Assembly: GCF_963664415.1 (NCBI RefSeq)
Contig: NZ_OY761443.1
Location: 248,001 to 312,000, forward strand
Source: an uncultured Desulfobacter sp.
GTDB lineage: Bacteria > Desulfobacterota > Desulfobacteria > Desulfobacterales > Desulfobacteraceae
Direction of reading: 5' to 3'
DNA: 64,000 nt
Part shown: piece after piece, positions 34,651 to 43,250 of the stretch
How positions within the stretch are numbered: position 1 is the first letter of the stretch
Layout: every line of letters begins with the position of its first letter
Notes under the pieces: model-generated
The model's input: the letters and a program-made list of their open reading frames with translations, nothing else
The model's database searches: none
What the model was told of the DNA's origin: nothing
Made by a program: the position numbers and the translations under genes

Positions 34651-36273
34651 ATGGACGCGCTTAAAAATTTTGCATCAAAAAACTTCACGGAACAAGTCGA
34701 GCTGTTAAAGGATATTGAAAAAAAGAAAGACTATGCAGCGATCCCCGAACTTGCCGAGTTATGCAAACAAAGTGATCCGTTTGACCAAGCGACGTTCATG
34801 GCTAAAAATACGCTTAGATCCCTTTTATTGGAAAACGAAGCGTACACATTAAAAGGCCTTATGTCCGATAATCTAAATTTAAAAAAAATAAGTTTACAGG
34901 TTTGCTGCCGAAAAAAATGTCCGTCTGCTACGTCTATCCTTCTCACACTTTTTTCGAGCCTTATTTCAAAACAATCTTCTGAATTGATATCAGGGCATCT
35001 CTATTATAACGAAGGCTTTGAAATTCTTTCTGCACTCTCATTAATCCAGCCGCCTGAAGCGCTTGAAATATTCCGACAATATATGCACCATAAAGATTCT
35101 TTGATCGCATCATTAGCCATTAAAACCATAGGACAGTATAAGGATGTTGAGTCGGTTGATGCGCTATGCAAAATCGTGGCAAAAGCAGAAGCAGATGACC
35201 GGTATGAAGAATGTGAACTAACTGTCGCCGGTGCAATTGATGCCCTGGCGATGATCAACACGGACAAGGCAATATCTTTTCTGGCATCAAAAATTCATCA
35301 TCTCAATCCAGTGGCCAGAAGGATTATTCACGCTGTGTTTCCAAGACTCGGCCCGGAAACCATCCATTATATTGCGCCTTTTCTCTTGGATGCCGATACG
35401 GATGTAAAAATTATGGCCGTGAACATTCTCGGCGCAATTGGAGACAAAAAAGGGGCAGAGTTCATTGTAGAGGCCGTCGATAAAGGAATCGCCGATCATC
35501 CGAATGTCAAATTTGCCGTGTATGAAGCTTTGGGTCAAATGTTTTCAATGAAGAGCCTTGTCCACCTTACCGATGGTCTTTTTGAGCCGGACCCATCAAT
35601 ACTCATCGCAGTGGTCAACTCACTCAATAATCAAATTAACCCAGGCGTGACAAAAAAAATAAAAGAGATAATTGGAAAGGATGAGACGCATGCATCCCGG
35701 TTAATAAACGCCATTGTTGCATCAAGAGCGATTAACCTGTTCGAATCTCTTTATGAAGATGAGACCATCGGCAACAAAATGATTGAAGCGATTCTTAAAT
35801 CAAACGACAAAGGGCTTTGCGGCAGATTTTCGGAAAAGCTAAAAGCCATGAAAAATAAAAGGGCGGGATCTGATGCAAATAAAATAAAATCAATTTCTTC
35901 AGGTCAATCGAACAAAAAAATACTTATTGTTGATGATTCAAAATCGATGTTGGCATTTTACCGCACTGTTATTTCAGCGATGCAGATTTCGGTCACAGCG
36001 GCAGAAAACGGCCAGCAAGCATGGGATATACTCGAATCGGACAATTCATTTAATCTGATTTTAACAGACCTTAACATGCCGGTAATGACTGGAATAGAAT
36101 TAACCCAGAAAGTCAGGGCAAATAATTCTGTAGATCGTATTCCCATTGTAATTGCCACCACGGAATCAGAGCAGTCACAAGAGCAATTAGCAAAAAAAAT
36201 GGGTGCCAACGATTTTATCATAAAGCCGTTTTCGGCAAATCAGCTTCAAAATAAAATAAATACGTTAATCTGA
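34651..36273 (+). CDS. HEAT-repeat protein with C-terminal receiver domain
   Basis: 540 residues. About 1-390 form alpha-helical HEAT/armadillo-like repeats (for instance SLIASLAIKTIGQYKDVESV, ADTDVKIMAVNILGAIGDKK, VKFAVYEALGQMFSM). The last ~120 residues are a CheY-like receiver: KILIVDDSKSMLAFYRTV, phospho-Asp candidate D473 in ILTDLNMPVMTG, VIATTESEQSQEQ and FIIKPFSANQL. Repeats before a receiver suggest a phosphorylation-switched scaffold instead of a DNA-binding regulator. No partner kinase is adjacent. GGAGATCTTA precedes the ATG. It is convergent with the GntR gene, with a 6-bp gap. Confidence 0.85.
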   Translation: MDALKNFASKNFTEQVELLKDIEKKKDYAAIPELAELCKQSDPFDQATFMAKNTLRSLLLENEAYTLKGLMSDNLNLKKISLQVCCRKKCPSATSILLTLFSSLISKQSSELISGHLYYNEGFEILSALSLIQPPEALEIFRQYMHHKDSLIASLAIKTIGQYKDVESVDALCKIVAKAEADDRYEECELTVAGAIDALAMINTDKAISFLASKIHHLNPVARRIIHAVFPRLGPETIHYIAPFLLDADTDVKIMAVNILGAIGDKKGAEFIVEAVDKGIADHPNVKFAVYEALGQMFSMKSLVHLTDGLFEPDPSILIAVVNSLNNQINPGVTKKIKEIIGKDETHASRLINAIVASRAINLFESLYEDETIGNKMIEAILKSNDKGLCGRFSEKLKAMKNKRAGSDANKIKSISSGQSNKKILIVDDSKSMLAFYRTVISAMQISVTAAENGQQAWDILESDNSFNLILTDLNMPVMTGIELTQKVRANNSVDRIPIVIATTESEQSQEQLAKKMGANDFIIKPFSANQLQNKINTLI

Positions 36274-36279
36274 AATTCT

Positions 36280-36936
36280 CTAAATGGCCGACAGCCCTAG
36301 GAAAGATGAGCGGATTCGCTCAAGATGTTTTAAAAGCTGATTTTTTCTGGCCTGCCCCAACTGTTCCGGGTTACCGGATGTAAAACATTGGGACAATATC
36401 ACCAAATCTTCACGAACGGCTTCAACTTCATTTCCCCAGTTGGCGGAATCCATTTTGAGCAGGTTAAAATACCACAACCGGTAGGTCAGGGCATAAAGAT
36501 GTTCAGACATTTCAGCCAAAAACGGGTTCCCCGCAGCCTGATGAAATATCTGTTTGTTTTCCATATCAATGCTGGACAATTTTTTAGGATTTTTTTCCTC
36601 CTTCAATGCACTGCATTTACGCTCAAGCGCCTTGAATTGCTGAATCTGATCCGGTGACATCCGCGCAAAGGCCATGGCGCCGATCACAGCTTCAAGCTCC
36701 AGACGGGCCTGAAAAACATTGGTGATAGTAGAAAGCTCTAATTCCATGACAAAAATACCCGTACGGGGCAGGATCTTAATCAAATGCTCCCACTCCAGGC
36801 GGAAAAGCACGGTGCGTAAAGGGGTACGGCTTACACCGAATTGAGCCGCCAACTCCTGTTCTTTGAGAATGGTTCCCGGTTCATAATCCAGATGGATGAT
36901 CCTGTCTTTTAATGTGTTATAGATCTCTTTATTCAT
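36280..36936 (-). CDS. GntR-family regulator, FCD (FadR) subfamily
   Basis: This 218-residue repressor-type regulator has an N-terminal winged helix (about 1-70): IYNTLKDRIIHLDYEPGTIL and EQELAAQFGVSRTPLRTVLFRL. The C-terminal all-helical FCD effector domain (about 75-210) has VFQARLELEAVIGAMAFARM, MENKQIFHQAAGNPFLAEM and HLYALTYRLWYF. It is transcribed divergently from an FAD amine oxidase, with GGTATAC-type sites between them. It very likely controls that gene and itself in response to a small acid or amine. The effector is unknown. Confidence 0.9.
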   Translation of the reverse strand: MNKEIYNTLKDRIIHLDYEPGTILKEQELAAQFGVSRTPLRTVLFRLEWEHLIKILPRTGIFVMELELSTITNVFQARLELEAVIGAMAFARMSPDQIQQFKALERKCSALKEEKNPKKLSSIDMENKQIFHQAAGNPFLAEMSEHLYALTYRLWYFNLLKMDSANWGNEVEAVREDLVILSQCFTSGNPEQLGQARKNQLLKHLERIRSSFLGLSAI

Positions 36937-36968
36937 TTATGATCCCCGGCCGGTTATTCATTTTTATT

Positions 36969-37080
36969 GGTATACCTTAATAATACAAGCATGCCGCCAT
37001 TGCAAGGGATTGGAATAAGTTAAAACACACTTTAAAAATTTTCCTATGGGCTTGACACTAATATTTTTCTTGTATACCAG
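36969..37080. promoter_or_regulatory. Divergent promoter region with GntR-type sites
   Basis: GGTATACC (36969-36976) is a perfect palindrome close to the GntR gene. TGTATACCA (37071-37079) is a near copy. The second overlaps a putative -10 (TATACC, 37073) 15 bp after a perfect -35 TTGACA (37052-37057) for the oxidase. Sites of this core suit FCD regulators, so repression by blocking the -10 is the simplest model. Confidence 0.5.
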
Positions 37081-37132
37081 TAAAACATCAAATAAAATCC
37101 TACTTGATATATAAAATTTACGGGAGGTAATA

Positions 37133-38422
37133 ATGACATATGAAAAAATAACACACGGGTTGTGGAGCGCCACAGCGCCGGACAGACCAAAGCTGGATAC
37201 GTTTTCCGGAGAAAAGCAGACAGACGTTGCCATCATCGGCGGCGGATACACAGGGCTGTCAGCAGCCCTTCATCTTGCCCGTGATGGGCATTCCTGCGTT
37301 GTGCTTGAGGCAAAAGATGTCGGATTCGGCGGTGCCGGAAGAAATGTAGGCCTGGTAAATGCAGGATTGTGGCTTATGCCCCAAGATGTCATATCCCTTG
37401 TGGGAGAGGACTATGGCCAAGCCCTGATCCGGGTGCTGGGGGCATCCCCCCAACTGGTATACAGCCTGGTTAAAGAATATAATATGGATTGCGAGGCATG
37501 GCCCTACGGTACCCTTCATTGTGCAGATTCAAGGGCAGGCTACAAAGCCCTTCAGGAACGCGAATGCCAGTGGCAAAAAATAGGCGCGCCGGTCCGTCTG
37601 CTTGAAAAGGACGAGGCAGCCGATAAACTGGGCTCAAAGGCGTATCGCGGCGCTCTACTTGATGAACGAGCCGGAACTATCCAGCCCCTGGCCTATACCT
37701 TTGGCCTGGCCAATGCGGCTTTAAAAGAAGGCGCGGAACTTTACAATAACGCCCCTGTGATCGGATTGAATAAAACCGCCTCGGAATATACCCTGACAAC
37801 GCCCAATGGCCGGCTTAAGGCAAAAAAAGTAATTATTGCCGTCATGGGGTATCCGGAACGGGCTTTTGGCGAGCATATGAATAATCTGGTCCCCTTTAAT
37901 TATTTTCAGTTTGCTACAGCGCCGATCCCCAAATCTGTTTTAAAAACCGTACTGCCTGGAAAGAATGGTATCTGGGATACCAACCTGATTCTGTCCTCCT
38001 TCCGTCTTGATAAGAATGGCCGATTGTCTGTGGGCAGTGTGGGCAGCCTTGACGGATTTGCCATGGATGTCAACCGGGCCTGGGCACAACGTACGCTAAA
38101 CAAAGTTTTCCCTCAAATTGGAGACATTAACCTGGAGTACGCCTGGTACGGCCGAATTGCCATGACCACAAACCATATTCCGCGCTTTCATGTCCTGGAT
38201 GATCATATGGCCATGGTCACCTGCTACAACGGCCGGGGCATAGGGCCTGGAACGGTATTTGGCAAACTGCTGGCAAAATACATGAGCGGCGGCTCGACCG
38301 CTGACATCCCCCTGCCTGTAGCCCCTGTGAAAGCGGTAAATTTGCGGGCGCTTCGCGGCCTGTTTTACGAGGCCGGGTCCAGGCTTTACCATTATGCCCA
38401 GCGCAGGACGCCCATTTTTTAA
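37133..38422 (+). CDS. FAD-dependent amine oxidoreductase (DAO / PuuB-like)
   Basis: This 429-residue flavoprotein has the ADP-binding motif DVAIIGGGYTGLSAALHLAR at about 30 and a second FAD contact in VGFGGAGRNVGLVNAG. The DAO fold continues with GTIQPLAYTFGLANAALKEG and KKVIIAVMGYPERAFG, ending YAWYGRIAMTTNHIPR and MVTCYNGRGIGPGTVFGKLLA. The family oxidises the amine of gamma-glutamylputrescine, sarcosine or similar. The text is nearest to the PuuB group, but the substrate is not fixed. GGGAGGTAA lies 5 nt before the ATG. Likely controlled by the divergent GntR. A perfect hairpin terminator follows. Confidence 0.88.
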   Translation: MTYEKITHGLWSATAPDRPKLDTFSGEKQTDVAIIGGGYTGLSAALHLARDGHSCVVLEAKDVGFGGAGRNVGLVNAGLWLMPQDVISLVGEDYGQALIRVLGASPQLVYSLVKEYNMDCEAWPYGTLHCADSRAGYKALQERECQWQKIGAPVRLLEKDEAADKLGSKAYRGALLDERAGTIQPLAYTFGLANAALKEGAELYNNAPVIGLNKTASEYTLTTPNGRLKAKKVIIAVMGYPERAFGEHMNNLVPFNYFQFATAPIPKSVLKTVLPGKNGIWDTNLILSSFRLDKNGRLSVGSVGSLDGFAMDVNRAWAQRTLNKVFPQIGDINLEYAWYGRIAMTTNHIPRFHVLDDHMAMVTCYNGRGIGPGTVFGKLLAKYMSGGSTADIPLPVAPVKAVNLRALRGLFYEAGSRLYHYAQRRTPIF

Positions 38423-38437
38423 CCCGGAGATATTGCA

Positions 38438-38474
38438 TTGGACCTTCAAAGATGAAATTGCTTTGAAGGTCCAA
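38438..38474. terminator. Perfect 14-bp hairpin between convergent genes
   Basis: TTGGACCTTCAAAG (38438-38451) and CTTTGAAGGTCCAA (38461-38474) pair fully around a 9-nt loop. It is placed between the oxidase and the oppositely oriented hydrolase, so a shared terminator is likely. Confidence 0.7.
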
Positions 38475-38503
38475 CCCTTGAATCTAATCGGCCCCGGCGA
38501 TTT

Positions 38504-39466
38504 TTATGCATCTTGAATTCGAACAAAAGCAACAATCATTTCTGCCAACTCCTTGCTGGTTCCGGGTGAAAAAATATCACCGGCCAGAATATGCTGTCCC
38601 GGATCCGAAGAACCGGTAAAAGGAACCAGCTGCTTTCTAACGCAGCCCATCTTTTTAAAAGCTTGTTCCAGGGAGGGGATCTGAATAATCTGATCTTGGG
38701 GAGAAAAAATCACAAGGCCGGGCACACGAATCTTTGAAAGATTCAGCCCCCTGACAAGTTTAACCATACCCATCATGGGCAAAAGAGCTTCCACAGGATA
38801 CCGGTTAATCCAATATTGTTCATGGCCTTTATTTTCAGGTGTCATCTCCCTCTCTTTGCCAATCACAATTCGGGCAATCTGCAGTCCCCAGGGCCAAGTA
38901 AGTATGAATGAAAAACTATTTTGGGGTCTGAAATTGGGAGATAAAAAAATGCAGGCATAAAGGGCCTCCATGCCGCCCACGGTCGCGGCCCGATGGGCCA
39001 GCCATGCAAGGCTGGTGGCGCCGGTAGAGCAGCCAATCATGATCACCTTTGAGCCTATACGCCGACCGATTTCATAGGCGTCAACCACATCATTGAGCCA
39101 GTCATTAACATCGGCTCCTGCCATGGCCTGGCCGGTTCGGCCATGGCCGGTAAGGCGTGTATAAAACAGATTAGCTTCCAGAGTTTGCGCTACAATGTCG
39201 CTCAAAGGTGCTGTTTCTTGACGTGTGGCCGAAAACCCGTGGATATAGACCACGCTGAATTCAGTCTGTTCATTGGGTGTTCCCGCCCAGATCACGGTTT
39301 TTTGGGTGCCGGGGATAATGTCGGAAAACTGTTGCTCCTGAAAAAATAGATAGTCATCCAGATCCACAGGAAAATCTTTAGGCAATATAGTTTGATCGAT
39401 ACGGACCCGGGGACCGGATAAAAAAACAATCGCTGCAATAACCGCAAGACTGACCAACAGAATCAT
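38504..39466 (-). CDS. Alpha/beta hydrolase, membrane anchored
   Basis: 320 residues with an N-terminal hydrophobic signal-anchor (2-20). The serine-hydrolase core has VVYIHGFSATRQET (oxyanion region), TGHGRTG, nucleophile elbow VIMIGCSTGATSLAWLA (GxSxG), acid in LVIFSPQDQII and His in DPGQHILAGD. The family includes carboxylesterases and lipases. The neighbouring FadL-type porin suggests lipid or hydrophobic ester use, as inference only. It is a single gene, convergent with the oxidase. Confidence 0.85.
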   Translation of the reverse strand: MILLVSLAVIAAIVFLSGPRVRIDQTILPKDFPVDLDDYLFFQEQQFSDIIPGTQKTVIWAGTPNEQTEFSVVYIHGFSATRQETAPLSDIVAQTLEANLFYTRLTGHGRTGQAMAGADVNDWLNDVVDAYEIGRRIGSKVIMIGCSTGATSLAWLAHRAATVGGMEALYACIFLSPNFRPQNSFSFILTWPWGLQIARIVIGKEREMTPENKGHEQYWINRYPVEALLPMMGMVKLVRGLNLSKIRVPGLVIFSPQDQIIQIPSLEQAFKKMGCVRKQLVPFTGSSDPGQHILAGDIFSPGTSKELAEMIVAFVRIQDA

Positions 39467-39550
39467 TTGTCTTAGGTTCCTTTGAAGGTTTTTTAAAAGA
39501 AAGTCTGGGTAAGTTACTCAAACCTCTCAAGCTTTATTGTAGGCCAAAGT

Positions 39551-39569
39551 CTTGGTATAGATTACCAAG
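39551..39569. promoter_or_regulatory. Operator-like inverted repeat TTGGTA-N5-TACCAA
   Basis: CTTGGTATAGATTACCAAG has 7-bp perfect arms. It lies 85 bp upstream of the hydrolase ATG on its strand. The half-sites resemble those of fatty-acid-type repressors, but the match is only by eye. Confidence 0.35.
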
Positions 39570-39869
39570 GACGACACGTGGCCGTTATACAGGATGAATA
39601 TTTCCAATTCAATTGTGTCACATTCACTATACCGATGTCCATCGCACAAGTCTAACAAGCAATTAATAACCTAAACGGTTATCGTCTTAATCTATTCTTG
39701 AATTACATATTCAATACAACGGCCACAAGTCGGTATAGTCTCTCAAAACCTTTTCATTTTTTCGCAAACTTTTCGCAACTCTTCATAATTCGCAACCAAG
39801 TACAGGCAGAGAAAAAAAGACTTTAGACTGCCCTTAAACAATACCCTTGTCAAGTTCGGATCTTTCCGG

Positions 39870-39898
39870 TTGACAACCGTTCAAACAAAACGTATGCA
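39870..39898 (+). promoter_or_regulatory. Sigma-70 type promoter for the FadL gene
   Basis: TTGACA (39870-39875), 17-bp spacer, TATGCA (39893-39898). A ~110-nt leader would follow before the ATG at 40016. Confidence 0.5.
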
Positions 39899-40015
39899 TA
39901 TTCAAATAGTTGAAAATTGTTTTTAGGTACAGGGGGATAGAATTGGGCAAACGCCTGTTTGATTGATAGCCATTGAAATCAAATCAATTGACTACAAGAG
40001 TGGGAGAAAAAAAAG

Positions 40016-41272
40016 ATGCTAAGAAAATGTTTATTGATCGTATTAATTTTGGGAATGGCGGCGCCTGCATTCGGCGGCGGTATTGATAACAAACAGAATT
40101 TCTCCTCAGCATATGCCGGCACGCTCAGCCGCAATGCCGCAACAGACGGTGCAGATGCAGCCGCTTATAACCCTGCCGGTCTGATGCTGCTCAAAAACGG
40201 AACCTATTTGGAACTTGACCTTTTGCCCTTCACCTTTGACTATGACCATGAATATGATGGAGAAACCCAAACCGCCAGCCCCAACCTGATCGCGCCCATG
40301 ATCTTCGGGGTTCACAAATGGGAGAAATGGGCCTTATGGGGGACTTTTACCATAAACGGTGGGGGCGGTGAAACCGAATACGAAAACGGAAATATTATCA
40401 CCCAAACCGTTGAAAATCGGTTGTTTAGAGGTGATTTTGCACCTACCCTCCCCTGGGGAGGAACACTAACCCAGCCTTATGCCTATGCTGAAAGCTATGA
40501 TTACACCCTCACGACAGGTGTTTCCTACGCGCTTCATCCCATGGTCTCCGTTGCCGCCGGGGTCAGGTACATATTCACAGACAAAGAAGTGGATCTCCAC
40601 GGTACTTACTTCGTTGATCTGCTGGCCAAATACGACCAGGAAGCCCACGGTTACGGTGGGGTGATCGGTATCGACATTCACCCGTCTGACACGCTCAACA
40701 TCGGTATCCGATATGATTCAGCAGTCAAGCTGGACTGGGAGACCGATACAAATGGTTCAAATGCCCTCGGTATAGCCCTCCTCGAAGTCTTTGGCAGGAA
40801 GGACGGCAAAAGCTATGCCAGAGACCTTCCGGCAGTACTGGCGCTGGGTGTTGAGTGGAAAATTCTCCCTAAACTCACCCTAAAACCCTCATTTTCCTAT
40901 TATTTTGAAAAGAATGCGGATTGGGATACCCAGAATGACGCTGTGGACGGCAACTCCTACGAACTGGCATTGGCCCTACAATACGATGTCAATGAGTATT
41001 GGTCCCTGACAGCGGGTTATCTTTATATTAATGTAGATATGAAACCTGAGAACTTCGGTATCATTGAACAGATGAATCCGCCCTTGGACTGCCATGCCTT
41101 TGCTGTCGGCGCAAAATACAGGATGACGGAAAAACTCACTCTGATCCTGGGCCTTTCCGGATATTTTTACGAGGATGACACTGCCCCGGCCGACCTTGTC
41201 GCAGGACGTCCCGAAGTGACCTACGACAAAACCCTGTATCAGGCAGGAATCGGTATTCAGTATCGTTTCTAA
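40016..41272 (+). CDS. OmpP1/FadL/TodX-family outer-membrane transporter
   Basis: This 418-residue outer-membrane beta-barrel has a signal peptide ending APAFGGGID. The FadL hatch signature is in FSSAYAGTLSRNAATDGADA and AAAYNPAGLMLLKNG. Alternating-strand composition continues to a C-terminal aromatic residue (IGIQYRF), as needed for BAM insertion. The family takes up long-chain fatty acids or aromatic hydrocarbons by lateral diffusion. The adjacent hydrolase is divergent. GGGAG precedes the ATG. A GCCCGACC hairpin follows the stop. Confidence 0.88.
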   Translation: MLRKCLLIVLILGMAAPAFGGGIDNKQNFSSAYAGTLSRNAATDGADAAAYNPAGLMLLKNGTYLELDLLPFTFDYDHEYDGETQTASPNLIAPMIFGVHKWEKWALWGTFTINGGGGETEYENGNIITQTVENRLFRGDFAPTLPWGGTLTQPYAYAESYDYTLTTGVSYALHPMVSVAAGVRYIFTDKEVDLHGTYFVDLLAKYDQEAHGYGGVIGIDIHPSDTLNIGIRYDSAVKLDWETDTNGSNALGIALLEVFGRKDGKSYARDLPAVLALGVEWKILPKLTLKPSFSYYFEKNADWDTQNDAVDGNSYELALALQYDVNEYWSLTAGYLYINVDMKPENFGIIEQMNPPLDCHAFAVGAKYRMTEKLTLILGLSGYFYEDDTAPADLVAGRPEVTYDKTLYQAGIGIQYRF

Positions 41273-41304
41273 CCTGACAAATTTTCAGAGAAGTTCAATG
41301 TTCA

Positions 41305-41339
41305 TGCCCGACCGGAAATGTACGATTTTTGGTCGGGCA
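41305..41339 (+). terminator. Hairpin TGCCCGACC / GGTCGGGCA
   Basis: A perfect 9-bp stem with a 17-nt loop containing a T5 run, 33 bp after the FadL stop. Its ends share GCCCGACC with the palindromic repeats at 13.9 and 18.1 kb, so it may be a shortened relative. Confidence 0.55.
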
Positions 41340-41490
41340 ACTTAAATAAAAAACTAATACAACAAATTATTAAGGCTTTTTTACAATAGCCATGGGCTGA
41401 CCTGACAAATTAACGACCAGGCTTAGACCATAACAAATATTCCAATGTCTGAGTAACTTACCCAGACTTTCTTATAAAACCCAATCTGCC

Positions 41491-41598
41491 TTAAAGCTGT
41501 TTTTTCTTGATGGCAATGGCAATGGCAATGCAGACACCGGCCCCAATCCAGGTAACGCCGAGCCCCAGGGCCATCATCACAATAGCGGAAGTCATCAT
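41491..41598 (-). CDS. MetS-like small subunit of an NSS methionine/alanine importer
   Basis: This 35-residue single-span membrane protein begins MMTSAIVMMALGLGVTWIG and ends in lysines (IAIKKKQL). Length, the N-terminal S-AI-MM pattern and the W-G turn match MetS small subunits, which accompany sodium-dependent methionine/alanine importers. An excellent GGGAGGTGAACA ribosome site lies before the ATG, inside the end of the upstream transporter relic. Stop and start overlap as ATGA. The large subunit is broken, so this gene looks like an orphan. It is too short for routine gene calling. Confidence 0.7.
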   Translation of the reverse strand: MMTSAIVMMALGLGVTWIGAGVCIAIAIAIKKKQL

Positions 41599-41800
41599 TG
41601 TTCACCTCCCTGAGCGGTAAAACTAATAATTAAGCTGAGAATGATGATACCACCTACCATGCACCTGCCAAATACGAACAAGGCCAAAGACGGATACCCG
41701 CTGTATGGGATTTTAACATCCCCGACAAGGTTGGATATAATCATGTAGCCAAGAATGACGGGGAGTGATGATTCTAAGCTGGATTAATAAATTGACAGGG
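41595..41800 (-). pseudogene. C-terminal stump of an NSS sodium symporter
   Basis: Minus-strand reading from about 41759 gives VILGYMIISNLVGDVKIPYS and then GYPSLALFVFG before two last hydrophobic turns and a TGA at 41595. The Y-x-GYP step and final helix are typical of SNF/NSS transporters. Just upstream, another frame gives LLIQLRIITP, the usual text before it, so there is a one-base frameshift in the C4 run at 41760-41763. Everything before that (more than 400 residues) is lost. Confidence 0.6.
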
Positions 41801-41913
41801 TCGCAGAGACGGGTTAGGTTCTATACTATTTGACGTTTGAATGAACGCTTCCGACAAACGCAAGGAAGCTGTTTGTAAAGAAGTTAAGAATCTCAATCAA
41901 AACAAGGCGGGTT

Positions 41914-42705
41914 ATGGACATCAAAAATTCATTTTTCCAAAACAAACCTCTGCTGATTGCAGTTGCCGTGCTGCTGGTTTTAGTGGAACTTCAAATTTTC
42001 TTCGTTTTTGCTGCAAAATCCGGAAAAAAAAATACCCTGCAGGTTATGAATAAATCAGGTGCAGTCATTTATGAAGCTGATGGAGAGCATTTAACCAAGT
42101 TTAAAAAATATTATTTTGAGTCAACCTTTGGGCCGTTTGAAAATTATGAAAAAAAGCTGGTCACCCGGACAGTGCCTTTTCCATTCAGGGCCTGGTTTGC
42201 GACAGCCATTGGGCTCCCTTTAGGATTTACGCTTTTGTTTGCTTTTATCATATCAGCCGTTTCGACGTTATTAGGCAAAAGACCAAAGGCGCCCCAGGCA
42301 ACCGAGGACAAGGAGATGACCGATGAACCCAAGGGAAAAATGGATCTTTTTTTAACCCAGATAAGCCGCATGAACATTTTTATACTTGGCGCATGCGTTT
42401 TTTTAATTGTGCTTGCCTTCTGGATACTGCCAAACCTGGTTTCCGTCATCGGGCAGACAGGCCTTGAAATCATTGAGCGGTATGGATGGTTTATTGCTAT
42501 TGCCGTTATGGCAATTCTTTTAATTTTTGCCTGGTTTCTTTACCTGCGCTATCTTCTTGCCAAAAAAACCCTGGAAGCCGAAACCCATATCCGGGAGTAT
42601 CAGTTAAAATTAAACAGACTTTCTGGACCTGAAGCGTCTGCTGTGCTTGAAATCGAAAATCAATCCAATTCGGATGTATTAGAAGTCCCCAATTCAAAAG
42701 ATTGA
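41914..42705 (+). CDS. Multi-span membrane protein, unknown function
   Basis: 263 residues with about four hydrophobic helices (12-34, 93-115, 150-172, 190-212) and a C-terminal charged coil (AKKTLEAETHIREYQLKLNRL). The segment between helices 1 and 2 (KSGAVIYEADGEHLTKFKKYYFESTFGPFENYEKK) would be periplasmic. I do not recognise a family. A different frame from 41841 covers the first bases but is not coding-like. It has an own strong hairpin terminator and no linked genes. Confidence 0.65.
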   Translation: MDIKNSFFQNKPLLIAVAVLLVLVELQIFFVFAAKSGKKNTLQVMNKSGAVIYEADGEHLTKFKKYYFESTFGPFENYEKKLVTRTVPFPFRAWFATAIGLPLGFTLLFAFIISAVSTLLGKRPKAPQATEDKEMTDEPKGKMDLFLTQISRMNIFILGACVFLIVLAFWILPNLVSVIGQTGLEIIERYGWFIAIAVMAILLIFAWFLYLRYLLAKKTLEAETHIREYQLKLNRLSGPEASAVLEIENQSNSDVLEVPNSKD

Positions 42706-42726
42706 TGGCATCGTATGTCTTTATCT

Positions 42727-42751
42727 TCTTCGCCTGCCGGGCAGGCGAAGA
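42727..42751 (+). terminator. Hairpin TCTTCGCCTGCC / GGCAGGCGAAGA
   Basis: A strong 12-bp stem, nearly loopless in sequence, 22 bp after the stop of the membrane protein. It is followed by TTCTT, not a long T-run. Confidence 0.6.
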
Positions 42752-43187
42752 TTCTTAACGGGTTCCTCGTTCTTAGCTATATTCATTTATGTAACAAACC
42801 ATCTCCATTATCTACATTATTGTATAAATTCTCTCCCATCTAAGAAGACAACTTAAAACCAAAACAGCATATCTGTCTTCACCATCACAGTTTGAGCATG
42901 CATTACGCACCAAATACTATATATACAGCCAGTTACAACCAATACCATCAAATAAAAACATATACAAATCAGTCCAAAAGTCGCCTTAAAACCTAAACGC
43001 CAAATAAGAATAAAAACCCTTATATATTTTATAACAATTATGTGTTTTCATTGCACTGTCTTTATCTACAAATTTGAAATAAAATAATTATTTAAATTCT
43101 ATTTATATTTTTTTTTATCGTACAATCGAAAGAATTATCCTTTTTATTATAAGTTGTTACAACAAACAATACAGTCTTATCAAAAAA

Positions 43188-43203
43188 TGGCATATATATT
43201 GCT
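43188..43203 (+). promoter_or_regulatory. Sigma-54 (RpoN) promoter of the ammonium transporter
   Basis: TGGCATATATATTGCT matches TGGCAYR-N4-TTGCW with exact GG-N10-GC spacing; only the C and G of the -24 box's second half differ from the strict consensus. It lies 47 bp upstream of the ATG. Nitrogen control through NtrC-type activation is the usual logic for amt genes. Confidence 0.7.
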
Positions 43204-43250
43204 ATTTATTATAAAATTTTTAAAATATATTACAATAATGGAGCATAATC

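Larger units (their letters stand above)
39467..40015. other. Divergent intergenic region, hydrolase / FadL
   Basis: There is no gene. It holds an inverted repeat CTTGGTA/TACCAAG (39551-39569) and a sigma-70 type promoter for the FadL gene (39870-39898). A second TCGGTATAG-like tract near 39733 is degenerate. Confidence 0.45.
42706..43250. other. Very AT-rich promoter region of amt
   Basis: There is no gene. After the terminator, about 450 bp of strongly AT-rich DNA leads to a sigma-54 promoter at 43188-43203. Such AT-rich, bendable DNA often lies between activator sites and a sigma-54 promoter. I could not find a confident NtrC site. Confidence 0.5.

Noticed and set aside
41423..41605. 60-codon minus-strand frame with a C-H-C-H-C-H tract
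   Set aside because: It is an out-of-frame shadow of the MetS-like gene; the Cys-His tract comes from the Ala-Ile codons read in another frame.
42900..42925. NtrC binding site upstream of amt (GCATTACGCACC)
   Set aside because: The half-sites are in the wrong relative orientation and spacing for the NtrC consensus.
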